NCBI GenBank assembly: GCA_037783545.1
Contig: JBBELK010001212.1
Coordinates: 35,694-99,693 of the forward strand
Length of the DNA stretch: 64,000 bases
Direction of reading: 5' to 3'
Source: Henricia sp. BOLD:AAB3569
Taxonomy: Eukaryota; Echinodermata; Asteroidea; Spinulosida; Echinasteridae
In this document: piece after piece, positions 11,575 to 22,289 of the stretch
Layout: each line of letters starts with the position of its first letter
Position numbering within the stretch: the stretch's first letter is position 1
Made by a program: the position numbers and the translations under genes
The notes under the pieces: model-generated
What the model saw: the letters and a program-made list of their open reading frames with translations, nothing else
The model's database searches: none
What the model was told of the DNA's origin: nothing

Positions 11575-11790
11575 CCCAGGCTAACCCACCTAAGAGGTGG
11601 GGATTTTCACTTTTTGCCTGACAAAATCCCCACCCCTGGGGCAACATTTAGGTGACAAAAATCACCACCCTCGGGTGAAAAACGTGTGCGTCTTGTATAC
11701 AAATGCACATAACAAGGGTCCAATGCCCCACCCTGGGGCATGAAAAAAAGTTACCAAACCCCACCTAGGGGGCGGGGCAGCGCGGGGGGA
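11575..11790 (-). repeat. CCCACCCTGGGG motif repeat, copy 1
   Basis: Repeated motifs of the type CCCACCCCTGGGGCA, CACCCTCGGGTGA and CCCCACCCTGGGGCATGA, each next to TGACAAAAATC. The inverse orientation of the same pattern occurs at 29635-29865, so this is an interspersed low-complexity-like family. Confidence 0.6.
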
Positions 11791-11839
11791 GGAGAGGAGT
11801 GGTGAGGGAACGATTAATAGGTGCATAAAGGCGTCTTAT

Positions 11840-12003
11840 ATGCAATCTGAGCCTGAGCTGGCTTATACTGGCGAGCCGGTGAGTTGCGTTTGCAGAAACA
11901 CCTGTCACTGTCGGGGAGCTTGCCCCTGCAAGAGCGCATCACAGGAATGTACGAGTGTTTGCAAGTGTGGAACCAAAAAGACAAAATGCAGAAACAAAAC
12001 CCA
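11840..12003 (+). CDS. Cysteine-rich (CXC/TSO1-like) exon fragment
   Basis: An ORF opens at ATG 11840 and encodes about 55 residues before a good splice-donor sequence, CAA|GTAAGC (GT at 12004). Read unspliced it runs to 12178 with no further similarity. Residues 16-52 contain thirteen cysteines in CVCRNTC-, CHCRGACPC-, CTSVCKCG- and TKC-type spacing, a pattern resembling metal-binding CXC (tesmin/TSO1-like) domains. Zinc-chelating CXC domains also occur in some transposase-associated proteins. It lies between the inverted arms at 11411-12180, so it is probably an exon carried by a mobile element or a captured fragment. No upstream acceptor or downstream exon was identified; function is unknown and it may be dead. 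Confidence 0.4.
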
Positions 12004-12309
12004 AGTAAGCGTACACTTTATTATGTATACATCGACGTTCTCAATGCGTATGGGATTGGATAACAAAATTGCCCGGCTACGTCTGCGTAAACATATGAGG
12101 CGGACGCCAACTCGGCAATGTTTTTACTCATTTTCCAAAAATAGTTCAAGAATCGACATTCTACCAGTTTATCTTTGATACTGTGGTGAGTTCCGTCTTC
12201 CGCAACGATTACAATTACTGACTTTGGCTGCGACACAGCTCCGTGGTGACAGAAAATATGCCAACATGCTCCATATACTGTACTAAAATCAAGATGATCA
12301 TCGCACTTT

Positions 12310-12520
12310 AAAGGCAGTAGGGCCTATACACGATTGGTATCTCGAAGAATCAGAAATGTTCACAGATTTACACATAACTTACACGACATAAATGTGATGA
12401 CGGCAGAAATCTTCCTCTAAAATGGTTTTGTCTGAAGTGCTATAGTTTTTGAGAAATGAGCAAAACAATTATTTTTTGCCCCGCGAGAAGTAAATTCAAT
12501 TCGCCCCAAAACCATTTCGC
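12310..12520 (+). repeat. Dispersed repeat family, copy 2 (AAAGGCAGT family)
   Basis: Same block order as 1325-1530 (AAAGGCAGTAGGGCC, ATCAGAAATGTTCACAGATTTA with small changes, ATGGTTTTGTCTGAAGTG, GCCCCAAAACCATTTCGCCC). It runs directly into the small minisatellite at 12487-12612. Confidence 0.75.
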
Positions 12521-12612
12521 CCAAGTGCCATTTCGTCTAAACAATACCTCGCCCCAAAAACACTTCGCCCCAAAAACTCTTCGCCCCAAAAACACTTCGC
12601 CGTGGTTCAGGG
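12487..12612. repeat. TTCGCCCCAAAAACAC minisatellite with inverted tail
   Basis: Three near-identical units of about 17 bp (TTCGCCCCAAAAACACT) follow two looser ones (CGCCCCAAAACCATT, CGCCCAAGTGCCATT). An inverted copy, GGCGAAGTGGTTGTGGGGCG, follows at about 12611-12630, so the tract can fold back. Confidence 0.75.
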
Positions 12613-12631
12613 CGAAGTGGTTGTGGGGCGA

Positions 12632-14324
12632 AATTACTGCAAACCCCTTTTTTTACTATTTTCTCAAACGTTAGACGAAGTATACGGAGCTGGTTTTTGC
12701 TCAGGTTGGTTTTAATTATGGATATCTTCAATCACAAAGGGGGATAACACTATTTGTAACAGTTTACCAATCATGTATACTATCTTTAAAATAGGTAGCC
12801 TACATGAATTCGAATTGCAAAATAACCGAACGCATTTTTTTACTTTGCATGTAGGCCTACAAAGTACAGGAGGGGGTTTTTCCCACCAGGAAGGAGTTTG
12901 CCCGTCCGATTGTTTATGTCAGCTCGTTTAGGACAGGCGGACACATCGCAATTGATCCGCGCAATTTGTTTTAGTAATGTTATTTATATTCAGGTTTTGC
13001 GCAGCTACTGGAAATTACACAATATTCCAAACTAAAAGTTAACTTGTACTATAGCGCAGCAATTTTGTACACAATGCGTGTAATGTTTGAGATGTGAGCA
13101 GTATGAAAGATAATCTGTCAAAGATACATTTTTTTGTTTGCGAGGTGCGCAACATTTCAATTTAGGCAGGTAAGCAGCCTGGTTTCTGTATAAACACATC
13201 ACCGTTCAGCACACGTGGTCTATACTACAGTTTCTGGTAGGAAAGAGGATGCAAAACCGATAGGGCGTGTCCCCTTGTTCTCAACTACAACCGTTTTATA
13301 GCAACTGAAGCCCTTTATGCAAAAGAGGAATGTCTAGGACGGATCGAATTGTTGGCTTGGTTCAGCGTTTGCTGTGGTGTGTTTTTGTAGGTGCGTTGCG
13401 TTAGAAGCCGCGAATACAAAACTGCAACGGAGATGTGTGTCGTTTTGGCTCGCCATTTTGTCAGGCTCGTGTAGCTGCCGACTTGTGTTGGCCTACCTTT
13501 ATTGCTGTGTTGTATTTGGGTTGTGCATGGATGCGATATTTGCCAGTAATTCTACCTGAATGGAGAATCTCGTTCGCCAAGGATTTTTGGAGCGTTGCGA
13601 GCAAAAACAGAAGCAACGATCGTCAAAATGTGCTTCTGCTGAACACTACAACACTTTTACGTTGGATTCCTAGTTTCAGTTTCCCGCCTTTGCGTCAGCC
13701 CTGGTAATAATGCATGATCAACATCCCGACAGGTAAGAGTCAAGAAGTTGATAAGATTTTTTTTAAATTTGTTTAATGACTCATCAAGCATCGGTAAGTG
13801 CATATTTGATGGGGGAAAATGAGTGAAGGAAACACCGACAATTTTCAGCCTCTCTCGTGTGTTTTTGCACACGAGGTCTGAAGCTTTGATCAATACTCAA
13901 TTATTTCCTTTTTTTATTTAACTGAAGCTGTTTAACAAAAAACATGCAACACAAAAACCATGCAAGGATTTTTCTGATTTTCTGAAGTATTGCTGCATCT
14001 ATGTGGTTGAAATTGCTGCAAGGCAGTTCATCAACATTTAGTTATGCTGCTGCTTCCTGGAATCCGTTTTGGTATTTTTTTCATATACATTGAACACGGA
14101 TTTGGGTAAATTTATATGTTGGAATCGATAGCTTATTCAATTCTAAGATATACTTCCCACTGAGATAAATAAATGATAAAATTACTGCATAAAGTGATGC
14201 ACAAAATGACGTGGCGAGCGGTCTGTGCGTAAGCGCGACAACAGAGGGCGCTCCGCGCGCGCGTGAATGGTTATCTTGTGCACTAACTGAAGGCAATTTT
14301 TGAGGAAGTAAACGTGATTTTTCT
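12632..14324. other. Intergenic, nothing recognised
   Basis: Short ORFs only. The 13374-13707 ORFs overlap one another in two frames and carry no motif. No RNA gene seen. Confidence 0.5.
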
Positions 14325-14450
14325 ACAGAAAAGCAACACTTGCGACAAACGTGCAAGTGGGAAGTATATCTTAAAATTACATTATGTGTTGATTCCACGA
14401 GGTAATTTCCTTAAAATCTTTGTTCAATGTATACGAACAAAATTTCTTCG
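14325..14450 (+). repeat. Dispersed repeat, copy 2 (partner at 9632-9760)
   Basis: Shares AACACTTGCGACAAA.GTGCA, ATCTTAAAATTACATTATGT and TTCAATGTATACGAA with the copy at 9.6 kb, in the same orientation. Confidence 0.75.
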
Positions 14451-14838
14451 TTTTATCTGCAAATGATATACACCCTACTGAAAATGTACTATTTTCAGTT
14501 TACACTTTTTGCATCGATTTATGCAGGTAAAACCAAGCAGATCTTTTAAGATCTGCAGTAATTTGGGACATCACACCTTCACAAGAATAAAGAACCCGTA
14601 AGTAAAGTTATGCCCATATTTTGCCAATTTTTATAGAGAAAGTGACCTGTTGTGGCAAACGGTAAAATCAAGGAGCATTCCTAATTTTGCCGTGACAGAT
14701 AAATATAAGGGGCGCTTGACCTCTTTATTTATTTAATGAATGCTTTGGTCGAATTGGAACCTTGACGTCGCGGGTCAGTTTCATCCGTAGACTTGTTTTT
14801 CTCTAATCTTGGTAATTTGTTCATTATATATTATCTTA

Positions 14839-14981
14839 GGCTGGATCCGAATGAGTGGCTTTGGCTGTGACTGCGGCTGCGGCTGTTGATATGCTGTTTC
14901 TAAGGACTTTCATTGTCCGCCCATAGCAACAGCATGGCAACAGCCATAGCCACAGCCAAAGCCACTAATTCGGATCCAGCC
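14839..14981. mobile_element. PIF/Harbinger-type MITE (143 bp, TTA target duplication)
   Basis: Begins GGCTGGATCCGAATGAGTGG and ends with the inverted copy, one mismatch in the first 31 bp. The similarity then continues through CAGCC-rich sequence, so nearly the whole element folds. TTA directly flanks both ends (14836-14838 and 14982-14984). A 3-bp TTA/TWA duplication is characteristic of PIF/Harbinger transposons. It is non-coding and non-autonomous. Confidence 0.85.
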
Positions 14982-15169
14982 TTATTCGATAGCAGAGTGT
15001 GACGTAAATTTCCGCGCGGACGCGCTCACTTCTTTGAAAACGGTTCACGCTACTTGCATGGCAACGCGTTTCTCCATTCGTTTTGCACATAACGGCGTCT
15101 TTTTGTGCGAACTTTTAGTGTGCCGGTAGGGAGTTTCAGCTACATTTTCAAATAACTCGGTCGGTTTCA

Positions 15170-15630
15170 ACGGGAAACTGTTCAAATTGGCAGTACAGGT
15201 TTGCGAGATAGTTCTGTTTAAGCAGGCAAAATTTGAAGTCTGTCTGTTACTTACGAGTTTAGCTAAAACTATCCTGCCTGTCTACAAAGTACAAGCTGTT
15301 TTCCCACAGTCAGCCACTTCTTGTGGCCGGGATACTCGCTAATTTGGAAGTCGGGGAATTTCCCGATGAACTTCAAATTTTGCCGGATAAAACCAAACTA
15401 TAGTCCACAATTGTCCTGGAAAATTAAGAAATTTTCGCCCAAAACCGGCAGAGTCACTGCCGGGCATACAAGCGCCTTGTCAGCCACTTATCGATGTCTA
15501 TCTTGTGCCAAGGATACTCGCTAATTTGGAAGTCAAGGAATTTCCCGAGGAACTTAAAATGTTTCTTGTTAGAACCAAACTACATTCCACACTTGTCCTG
15601 CAAATTTGACAAATGATTGTGTAACCGTGA
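15170..15630 (+). repeat. Dispersed two-unit repeat related to the satellite core, copy 1
   Basis: Two units about 175-182 bp apart each contain GATACTCGCTAATTTGGAAG, GGAATTTCCCGA, GAACTT.AAAT, ACCAAACTA and TTGTCCTG. The same order occurs at 31225-31610. The part from AATTTGGAA through TTTTCGC aligns with the 273-bp satellite monomer that starts at 33.8 kb, so this is a diverged dispersed relative of the satellite. Confidence 0.75.
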
Positions 15631-16328
15631 AAAATGACACAACTCAATAAAACTGAATAAAATGACACCGGGGACCTAATGACCAAGTCGGGAACTGTTT
15701 TTAAAGAAAGGTTTAATGAATAATGACACCAAAATGAAACGGACCAAATAATCAACTAAACTTAATAACTAAACTAAATTCTTAAACTTGAAATGCACCA
15801 ACACAGTGTAAAGTAAAAACCTAGAGGCAAAATCAGGGAACCTGTAAACAAACAAAACCAAATAAGCAAATAATTAATTAAATGGAAAATACATTATACA
15901 TTGGAGCCAGGGAGGGTGCAATAAACTAAACAAGAGACCTAGGAACGTATGAATATTCAGGAGGTAATAAAACCACTAATCCTTAGCCAGGCACACCATG
16001 TGTCCTTCAATGGGTCAGGACAATGAAATGCCAATTAAAAAGCACGTTTTTAAAAGTACAGAAAAGGAAATTATGTCAAGAAAGCCAAAAACTACACAAG
16101 AGTCAAAGTAAAGTCCAGAATTTCAAGTGTAAATGCAGGGAGAACATAAATTCAAAATGGTTTTACAACTAAAAAGTAGAGGGAAATAAGCTATGTTGTT
16201 TCAAATTCAATGAAAGTCACTCAAGTATCGTACTTCTGACAAGAAAACCCCAAAGTATAAGCTGTAAAAAATAACACTTTTAAAGAAACCACTATAGACT
16301 AATATGTTATATAAGTAAAGTTGAAAAC
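15631..16328. other. Intergenic, A-rich, nothing recognised
   Basis: Very A-rich on the plus strand, with only short ORFs and no element boundary that I can support. Confidence 0.5.
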
Positions 16329-18449
16329 TAGAGCTTCGCGTTTGTGTTTTTTACAAACGCAAGGTGATCGGGTGACATAAACATTGAAATGATGATGACG
16401 ACACAGGTTTGAGATTGTTTGAAAACTGGAGTTGTTTGATGTTGAAAAAGTATTGGAATTCTCAAGACATGACTCTGACTATTCAACGCTAAAATTGTGT
16501 ATCTGATGACGTCATAATTGTCAATCTCATCATAACGTTACTATTGTGTGCACAGATTGTTCAAGTATCTACAGAAGAACAAGTTTTGACATGTATATGT
16601 GGTGAAAGAATATTTTTAATATAACAGTTCTAAAGATGTTGTCATTTGAGATCATTATTACTGTAGTATATCGCCGTGTGGAGAGTTGGGGTTCAATTGC
16701 ATCTAGAATAAACTGACGCTCCAGTCAACTTGAGTTGCGGTCCACCATGTCCATTTTATTTCCAACACAGCAACGATTTCCAGCATGTTACATTCACAGT
16801 TTTCGGGGAGAAGACATATTTACTCAGGTCCGCCGACTAAGGCTAGCCGTACATAATTACACCCAAGATACAACAGCTAAGTCACCAAAAGTAAATGTCC
16901 TTGTGCTATCAAGTGTTCATTCAACTTTCCTGGCGATGATGCCACGGAAACTAGCAGTTTTACATCTTCAAAAGTCCAATTTTCTCGGTTGTAAATCAAG
17001 CCCTGCTTATTATGTCTCGTCTGTCTGACTTATTCACTACACGGGCACGTACCTACGTGTATATCATCGGCCGTGTGGCCCAGACATCCTCCCTAAAAAG
17101 ATACATTATGACCTCTGACCCGAGACAGGCCGCCTAGATACAAGTTCTATTATTATAAGTCGAGCACTATATATGGGCGCAAATCGTCAGATTAGTGGAG
17201 GCTTGGCATAGCGCCCTCCAACGACCGAGTTAACTTAATTATCAAGGGACCCAAAAAATAATTTCTCCACAGTACGTAACCACCGTGCACGTGATGATGT
17301 CATCAGTGGTATATATGTAGTCATAAAGTCCACATGTGAGGGAACATTTCGTTCCGTAGAACTATGGTTAAATTCCCTACCACTTGGGCTCTAGTTGTAT
17401 TCAAAGTGCTAAAAAAGTGTACATTTTCGAACCTCTTCCGGTTTGGACCGGAGGTTTGGGTCACACAGGGGTCATGCCATTGTACGATTTGTTCAGTTCA
17501 TTGCGACCTATCATGCTGTGAAAGAATTGTTCAAGTATCTATTACGATTTTTGAGATATGAATTTTGGAAATAATAACCTTTGAATGTTTGTAATTTGAC
17601 ACCTGATGACGTCATGATTACGTCACACTTGATGCCATCATGGTACTATACATTCTGGTGAAAGTCTGCCGTAGGGCCTATGTCTGTATCTTATTTACTA
17701 ACGATTCAGCTTGGTTTGATAGGCATTGTTGCTGGTAAGTGTAAAAACTGAGATTCTCAGTTTCGTTGAACTTTGACCTCCAATTGACCCCAGAAGGAAG
17801 GGTCAGATGAAAATGCCCGCACACAGAACATTGGAGCACAGAATGTCATCTATAAACCTTCCAAATACGAAGATCCTGGGTCACGTGGTTTTCAAGACAG
17901 AAGCATTTTAAAATATGCATATTTTGGTTTGTTGGGGGGTGTAATTTGATACTTGATGACGTCACGATGACGCCACGCTTTTTGCCATCATAATATTATA
18001 CACGCTGGTGAAAGTCTGCCATAGGACCTATGCCTGTACTTTGTTACTTAAAGATTCAGCTTGGTTTGATGGGCATTGTTGCTCAATAAGTGCACAAATT
18101 GAGATTTTCGTTTTCGTTGAACTTTGACCTCCGATTGACCCCAGAAGGAAGGGTCAAATGAAAATGCCCACACAAAGAAAATTGTAGGCCATGATCTTAT
18201 CTATAAGCCTGCTAAATACGAAAATCATGGGTCACGTGGTTTTCCAGACGGAAGCATTTTAAAACATGCATATTTTAGTCATTGTTGGGTTGTAATTTAA
18301 TACCCGATGACGTCACAATGACGTCACACTTCAATGCACACATTCACATTGTGATTGATGTTTCTACCAAGTTTCAAGTTGATAGCTTGAACCGTTTTGA
18401 AGAAAAGCTCTGGAAACGTTTGAGTGGAAAAAGAAGAAAAAAAATATAC
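16329..18449 (+). repeat. Long interspersed repeat, unit a of a head-to-tail chain
   Basis: Starts TAGAGCTTCGCGTTTG with a GCGTTTGT/ACAAACGC hairpin. It contains a 97-codon ORF (16735-17028) that is repeated in unit b, and an internal tandem pair of about 350 bp (around 17590 and 17945) carrying TGATGACGTCA and GACCCCAGAAGGAAGGGTCA. It ends in GGAAAAAGAAGAAAAAAAATA just before the next TAGAGCT. No RT or transposase is visible. The purine tail suggests a retroposed or rolling-circle element, but the class is unknown. Similarity to unit b is high over most of the length. Confidence 0.75.
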
Positions 18450-21110
18450 TAGAGCTTCGCGTTTGTGTTTTTTACAAACGCAAGGTGATCGGGTGACATA
18501 AACATTGAAATGATGATGACGACACAGTTTTTAGATTGTTTGAAAACTTGAGTTGTTTGATGTTGAAAAAAGTATTGGAATTCTCAAGACATGACTCTGA
18601 CTATTCAACGCTAACATTGTGTATCTGATGACGTCATAATTGTCAATCTCATCATAACGTTACTATTGTGTGCACAGATTGTTCAAGCATCTACTGAAGA
18701 ACAAGTTTTGACATGTATGCCTATATGTGGTGAAATAATCTTTTCAATATCTATTACAGTTCTAAATATTTTGTCATTTGAGATCATATTACTGTAAGAT
18801 ATCGCCGTGTGGGGAGTTGGGGTTCAATTGCATCTATAATAAACTGACGCTCCAGTCAACTTGAGTTGCGGTCCACCATGTCCATTTTATAGACCGTATC
18901 GAATAGCCGCCATTTCGTGGGGCAGTTTCTTTGTTCTTTGAGGACATGCATGTTTGCACATATTGTGCTTCCATTGTTGAACGGTTTAAGTAACAAAAGT
19001 TGCCCCACGAAATGGCGGCTATTCGATACGGTCTATTTCCAACACAGCAACGATTTCCAGCATGTCACATTCACAGTTTTCGGGGAGATGACATATTTAC
19101 TCTGGTCCGCCGACTAAGGCTAGCCGTACATAATTACACCCAAGATACAACAGCTAAGTCACCAAAAGTAAATGTCCTTGTGCTATCTAGTGTTCATTCA
19201 ACTTTCATGGCGATGATGCCACGGAAACTAGCAGTTTTACATCTTCAAAAGTCAAATTTTCTCGGTTGTAAATCAAGCCCTGCTTATGTTTCGTCTGTCT
19301 GACTTATTCACTACTCGCGCACGTACGTGGATATCATTGGCCGTGTGGCCCAGACATCCTCCCTAATATTTACATTATGACCTCTGACCCGAGATAGGCC
19401 GCCTAGATACAAGTTCTATTATTATAAGTCGAGCACTATATATGGGCGCAAATCGTCAGATTAGTGGAGGCTTGGCATAGCGCCCTCAAACGACTGAGTT
19501 AGCTTAATTATCAAGGGACCCAACAAATAATTTCTCCACATTACGTAACCACCGTTTACGTGATGACGTCATCAGTGGTATATATGTAGTCATAAAGTCC
19601 ACATGTGAGGGAACATTTCGTTCCGTAGAACTATGGTCAAATTCCCTACCACTTTGGCTCTATTTGCATTCAAAATGCTAAAAAAGTGTACATTTATGAA
19701 CCTCTTCCGGTTTGGACCGGAGGTTTGGGTCACACAGGAGTCATGCCTTTGTATGATTCGTTCAATTCATTGCGACCTATCGTGCTGTGAAATAATTTTT
19801 CAAGTATCTATTAAGATTCTTGAGATATGAATTTTTGAAATAATAACCATTTAATTTTTGTAATTTGACACCTGTGACTATATTATGACGTCACAATGTT
19901 GTGCACAAATTGTTCAACAATTTGATAAACATCAAGTTCTTAAATGTGGCGAAAGAATCATGAGAATATCTGCTGTAGTTCTCAAGATACAGCATTTTAA
20001 AACAATTCAGCTCCAAATTTGCGTATTTTGACACCACATTACGTAACTACCGTCCATGTGATGACGTCACCAATGGTATAGTCAAAAAGTCCACATGTGT
20101 GGAAACATTTCGTTCCGTAGAAATATGGTCAAATTCACTACCACTTTGAATCTATTTAAAAAATGCACATTTTCGAACAACTTCCGGTTTGGACCGGAAG
20201 TAGGCGTCACACAGGGGTCATGACATTATATGATTTGTTCAGTTCATTTAGACTTATCATGTTGTGAAAGAATTGTTCAAGTATCTATTACGGTTCTTGA
20301 GATATGAATTTTGGAAATAATAACCTTTTAATTTTTGTAATTTGACACCTGATGACGTCATGATTACGTCACACTTGATGCCATCATGATACTATACATT
20401 CTGGTGAAATTCTGCCGTAGGGCCTATGTCTGTATCTAATTTACTAACGATTCAGCTCGGTTTGATAGGCATTGTTGCTGGTAAGTGTAAAAACTGAGAT
20501 TCTCAGTTTCGTTGAACTTTGATCTCCAATTGATCCCAGAAGGAAGGGTCAGATGAAAATGCCCACAGAAAGAAAATTGTAGCACAGAATGTCATCTATA
20601 AACCTGCCAAATACGACGATCCTGGGTCACGTGGTTTTCAAGACGGAAGCATTTTAAAATATGCATATTTTGGTTTTTTGGGGGTGTAATTTGATACTTG
20701 ATGACGTCACGATGACGTCACGCTTGTTGCCATCATAATATTATACACGCTGGTGAAAGTCTGCCAGAGGACCTATGCCTGTACCTAGTTACTTAAAGAT
20801 TCAGCTTGGTTTGAGGGGCATTGTTGCTCAATAAGTGCAAAAATTGAGATGTTCGTTTTCGTTGAAATTTGACCTCAGATTGACCCCAGAAGGAAGGGTC
20901 AGATGAAAATGCCCACACAAAGAAAATTGTAGGCCATGATCTTATCTATAAGATTTAATACCCGATGACGTCACAATGACGTCACACTTCAATGCACACA
21001 TTCACATTGTGATTGATGTTCCTACCAAGTTTCAAGTTTGATAGCTTGAACCGTTTTGAAGAAAAGCTTTGGAAACGTTTGAGTGGAAAAAGAAGAACAA
21101 AAATAAAAAA
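18450..21110 (+). repeat. Long interspersed repeat, unit b (with MITE insertion and a deletion)
   Basis: Same start (TAGAGCTTCGCG hairpin) and the same order as unit a. It carries the 144-bp MITE at 18891-19034 that unit a lacks. It has extra duplicated segments around 19850-20340 and lacks about 107 bp of unit a after CTATCTATAAG (junction near 20952). It ends with GGAAAAAGAAGAACAAAAAT before the next TAGAGCT. The 100-codon ORF at 19000-19302 parallels the 97-codon ORF of unit a; its start is changed because the MITE's right arm supplies the first codons. Confidence 0.75.
18891..19034. mobile_element. 144-bp MITE with perfect 34-bp terminal inverted repeats
   Basis: Starts AGACCGTATCGAATAGCC and ends with the exact inverted copy; 34 bp match perfectly (through TTCGTGGGGCA). 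AT flanks both ends (18889-18890 and 19035-19036). The paralogous unit at about 16750-16760 reads CATTTTATTTCC without the element, giving a natural empty site with a single AT. A 2-bp AT duplication fits ISL2EU-type elements; a TA reading (Tc1/mariner) is formally equivalent but would make the ends asymmetric. No coding capacity. Confidence 0.9.
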
Positions 21111-21284
21111 TAGAGCTACGTCTGTTCTATGAACAGAGCGTAGGGCTTTTTCACATGTTTTAACTTTAAAACTTGAAAAACGCCTATCTATTTTTTTTGA
21201 ACAATTTTAAATTATAAGCCAAAAACTGTTTGACTTATGGTTATCGAGATCAAAGGTCACCCTTTTCATTTTGTGTTAAAGCTT

Positions 21285-21580
21285 GGCTATACACCAATCC
21301 GAGCTGCAAAGTCATGGTCCGTGTACGTCCGCCATAGCTGGGGGCCATCCAGTGCCCTGAACTGTGGGTTTTGTGTTGATGATATGCTGTTACATTATGT
21401 TGTCACTTCGAACGAATTTTGAGCGTTTATTTGCTTGCGAAGCCTGTGTACGAGTACGCGTTGTGCGCTGTTCGATTTAACAACAAGACAAAGCGCCCAG
21501 TGCATGGCAGTGGATGGCCCCCAGTAATGGCGGACTTGCAGGGAAGGAGTCCTTAGCAACCGGATTCGTGTATACCTAAC
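21285..21580. mobile_element. Foldback element inside unit c
   Basis: The left arm TATACACCAATCCG ... GTCCGCCATAGCTGGGGGCC is inverted at the right as GGCCCCCAGTAATGGCGGAC ... CGGATTCGTGTATA. The arms are about 75-80 bp and imperfect in their outer halves. No transposase, and no clear target duplication. Confidence 0.65.
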
Positions 21581-22289
21581 CATAATGCTATGAGTCCCGT
21601 GTTGTTTGTTATCACTTTAAAATTATAAGCCAACGAAGATTTGACCACTAGGAAACGAGGTCAAATGTCAAGCAATGTGCGCGTCTGCATATACTTGTAT
21701 TTGATGCTCCTTTAATCTATCACGTGATGACGTCATCAATTAACAACATTTGGTATTGATCGTATGTGGCGCAGGAATGACGATCATAGGTCAATCGGCT
21801 GATTTGTTATGAATGTTTGAATATGGAAAACATTAAATTGTATGCTCCTTTAATCTGATACCTGATGATGAACAGTTTTTGAGTTGTGTCAGTTTGCCTG
21901 GGTGGGGGGAGTACTGCTATACAGATCTACCACTTCGAGGTGTTTAATGAACTGTGAGATACCAAGTTATGGTGCAGGTAAAAACCTTTGATTACTTAAT
22001 TAGCTCCTTGAGAAGTATCATAAGGTGTAGGTTCAGGATTTATACTTAAGAGAGTATTGAGCCAAATTTCATATAAAACAAAATAACATGTACATATAAT
22101 GGAAATAGTACAGAAGCCTTCATCGATTCAGAAAATATGTTTAGATTTGAAAATATGACAATTTTTAGTTTTTGCACATTTAAAAACATCGATTAGGCCT
22201 AAGTTACTGTAAAATTAGTACTATTTGTCATAATGTCCTGAAAACTAAGTTTAGGGGCAAGTTTTATTTCCCTTTGCGAATTCTAAACT

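Larger units (their letters stand above)
11411..12180. mobile_element. Element with long inverted arms enclosing a cysteine-rich exon
   Basis: The left arm 11411-11540 (TCAAAGATAAA, GATTCTTGAACT, GGCCGGGCAATTTTGT, GAACGTCGAT) is repeated inverted at 12031-12180 with roughly 85-90% match and one gap of about 20 bp. The arms are 130-150 bp and enclose about 490 bp. Such long arms suggest either a foldback transposon or an inverted duplication of part of a larger gene or element. The interior holds a GGGG/CCCC motif repeat (11575-11790) and the cysteine-rich ORF at 11840. Precise ends and a target duplication were not determined. Confidence 0.65.
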
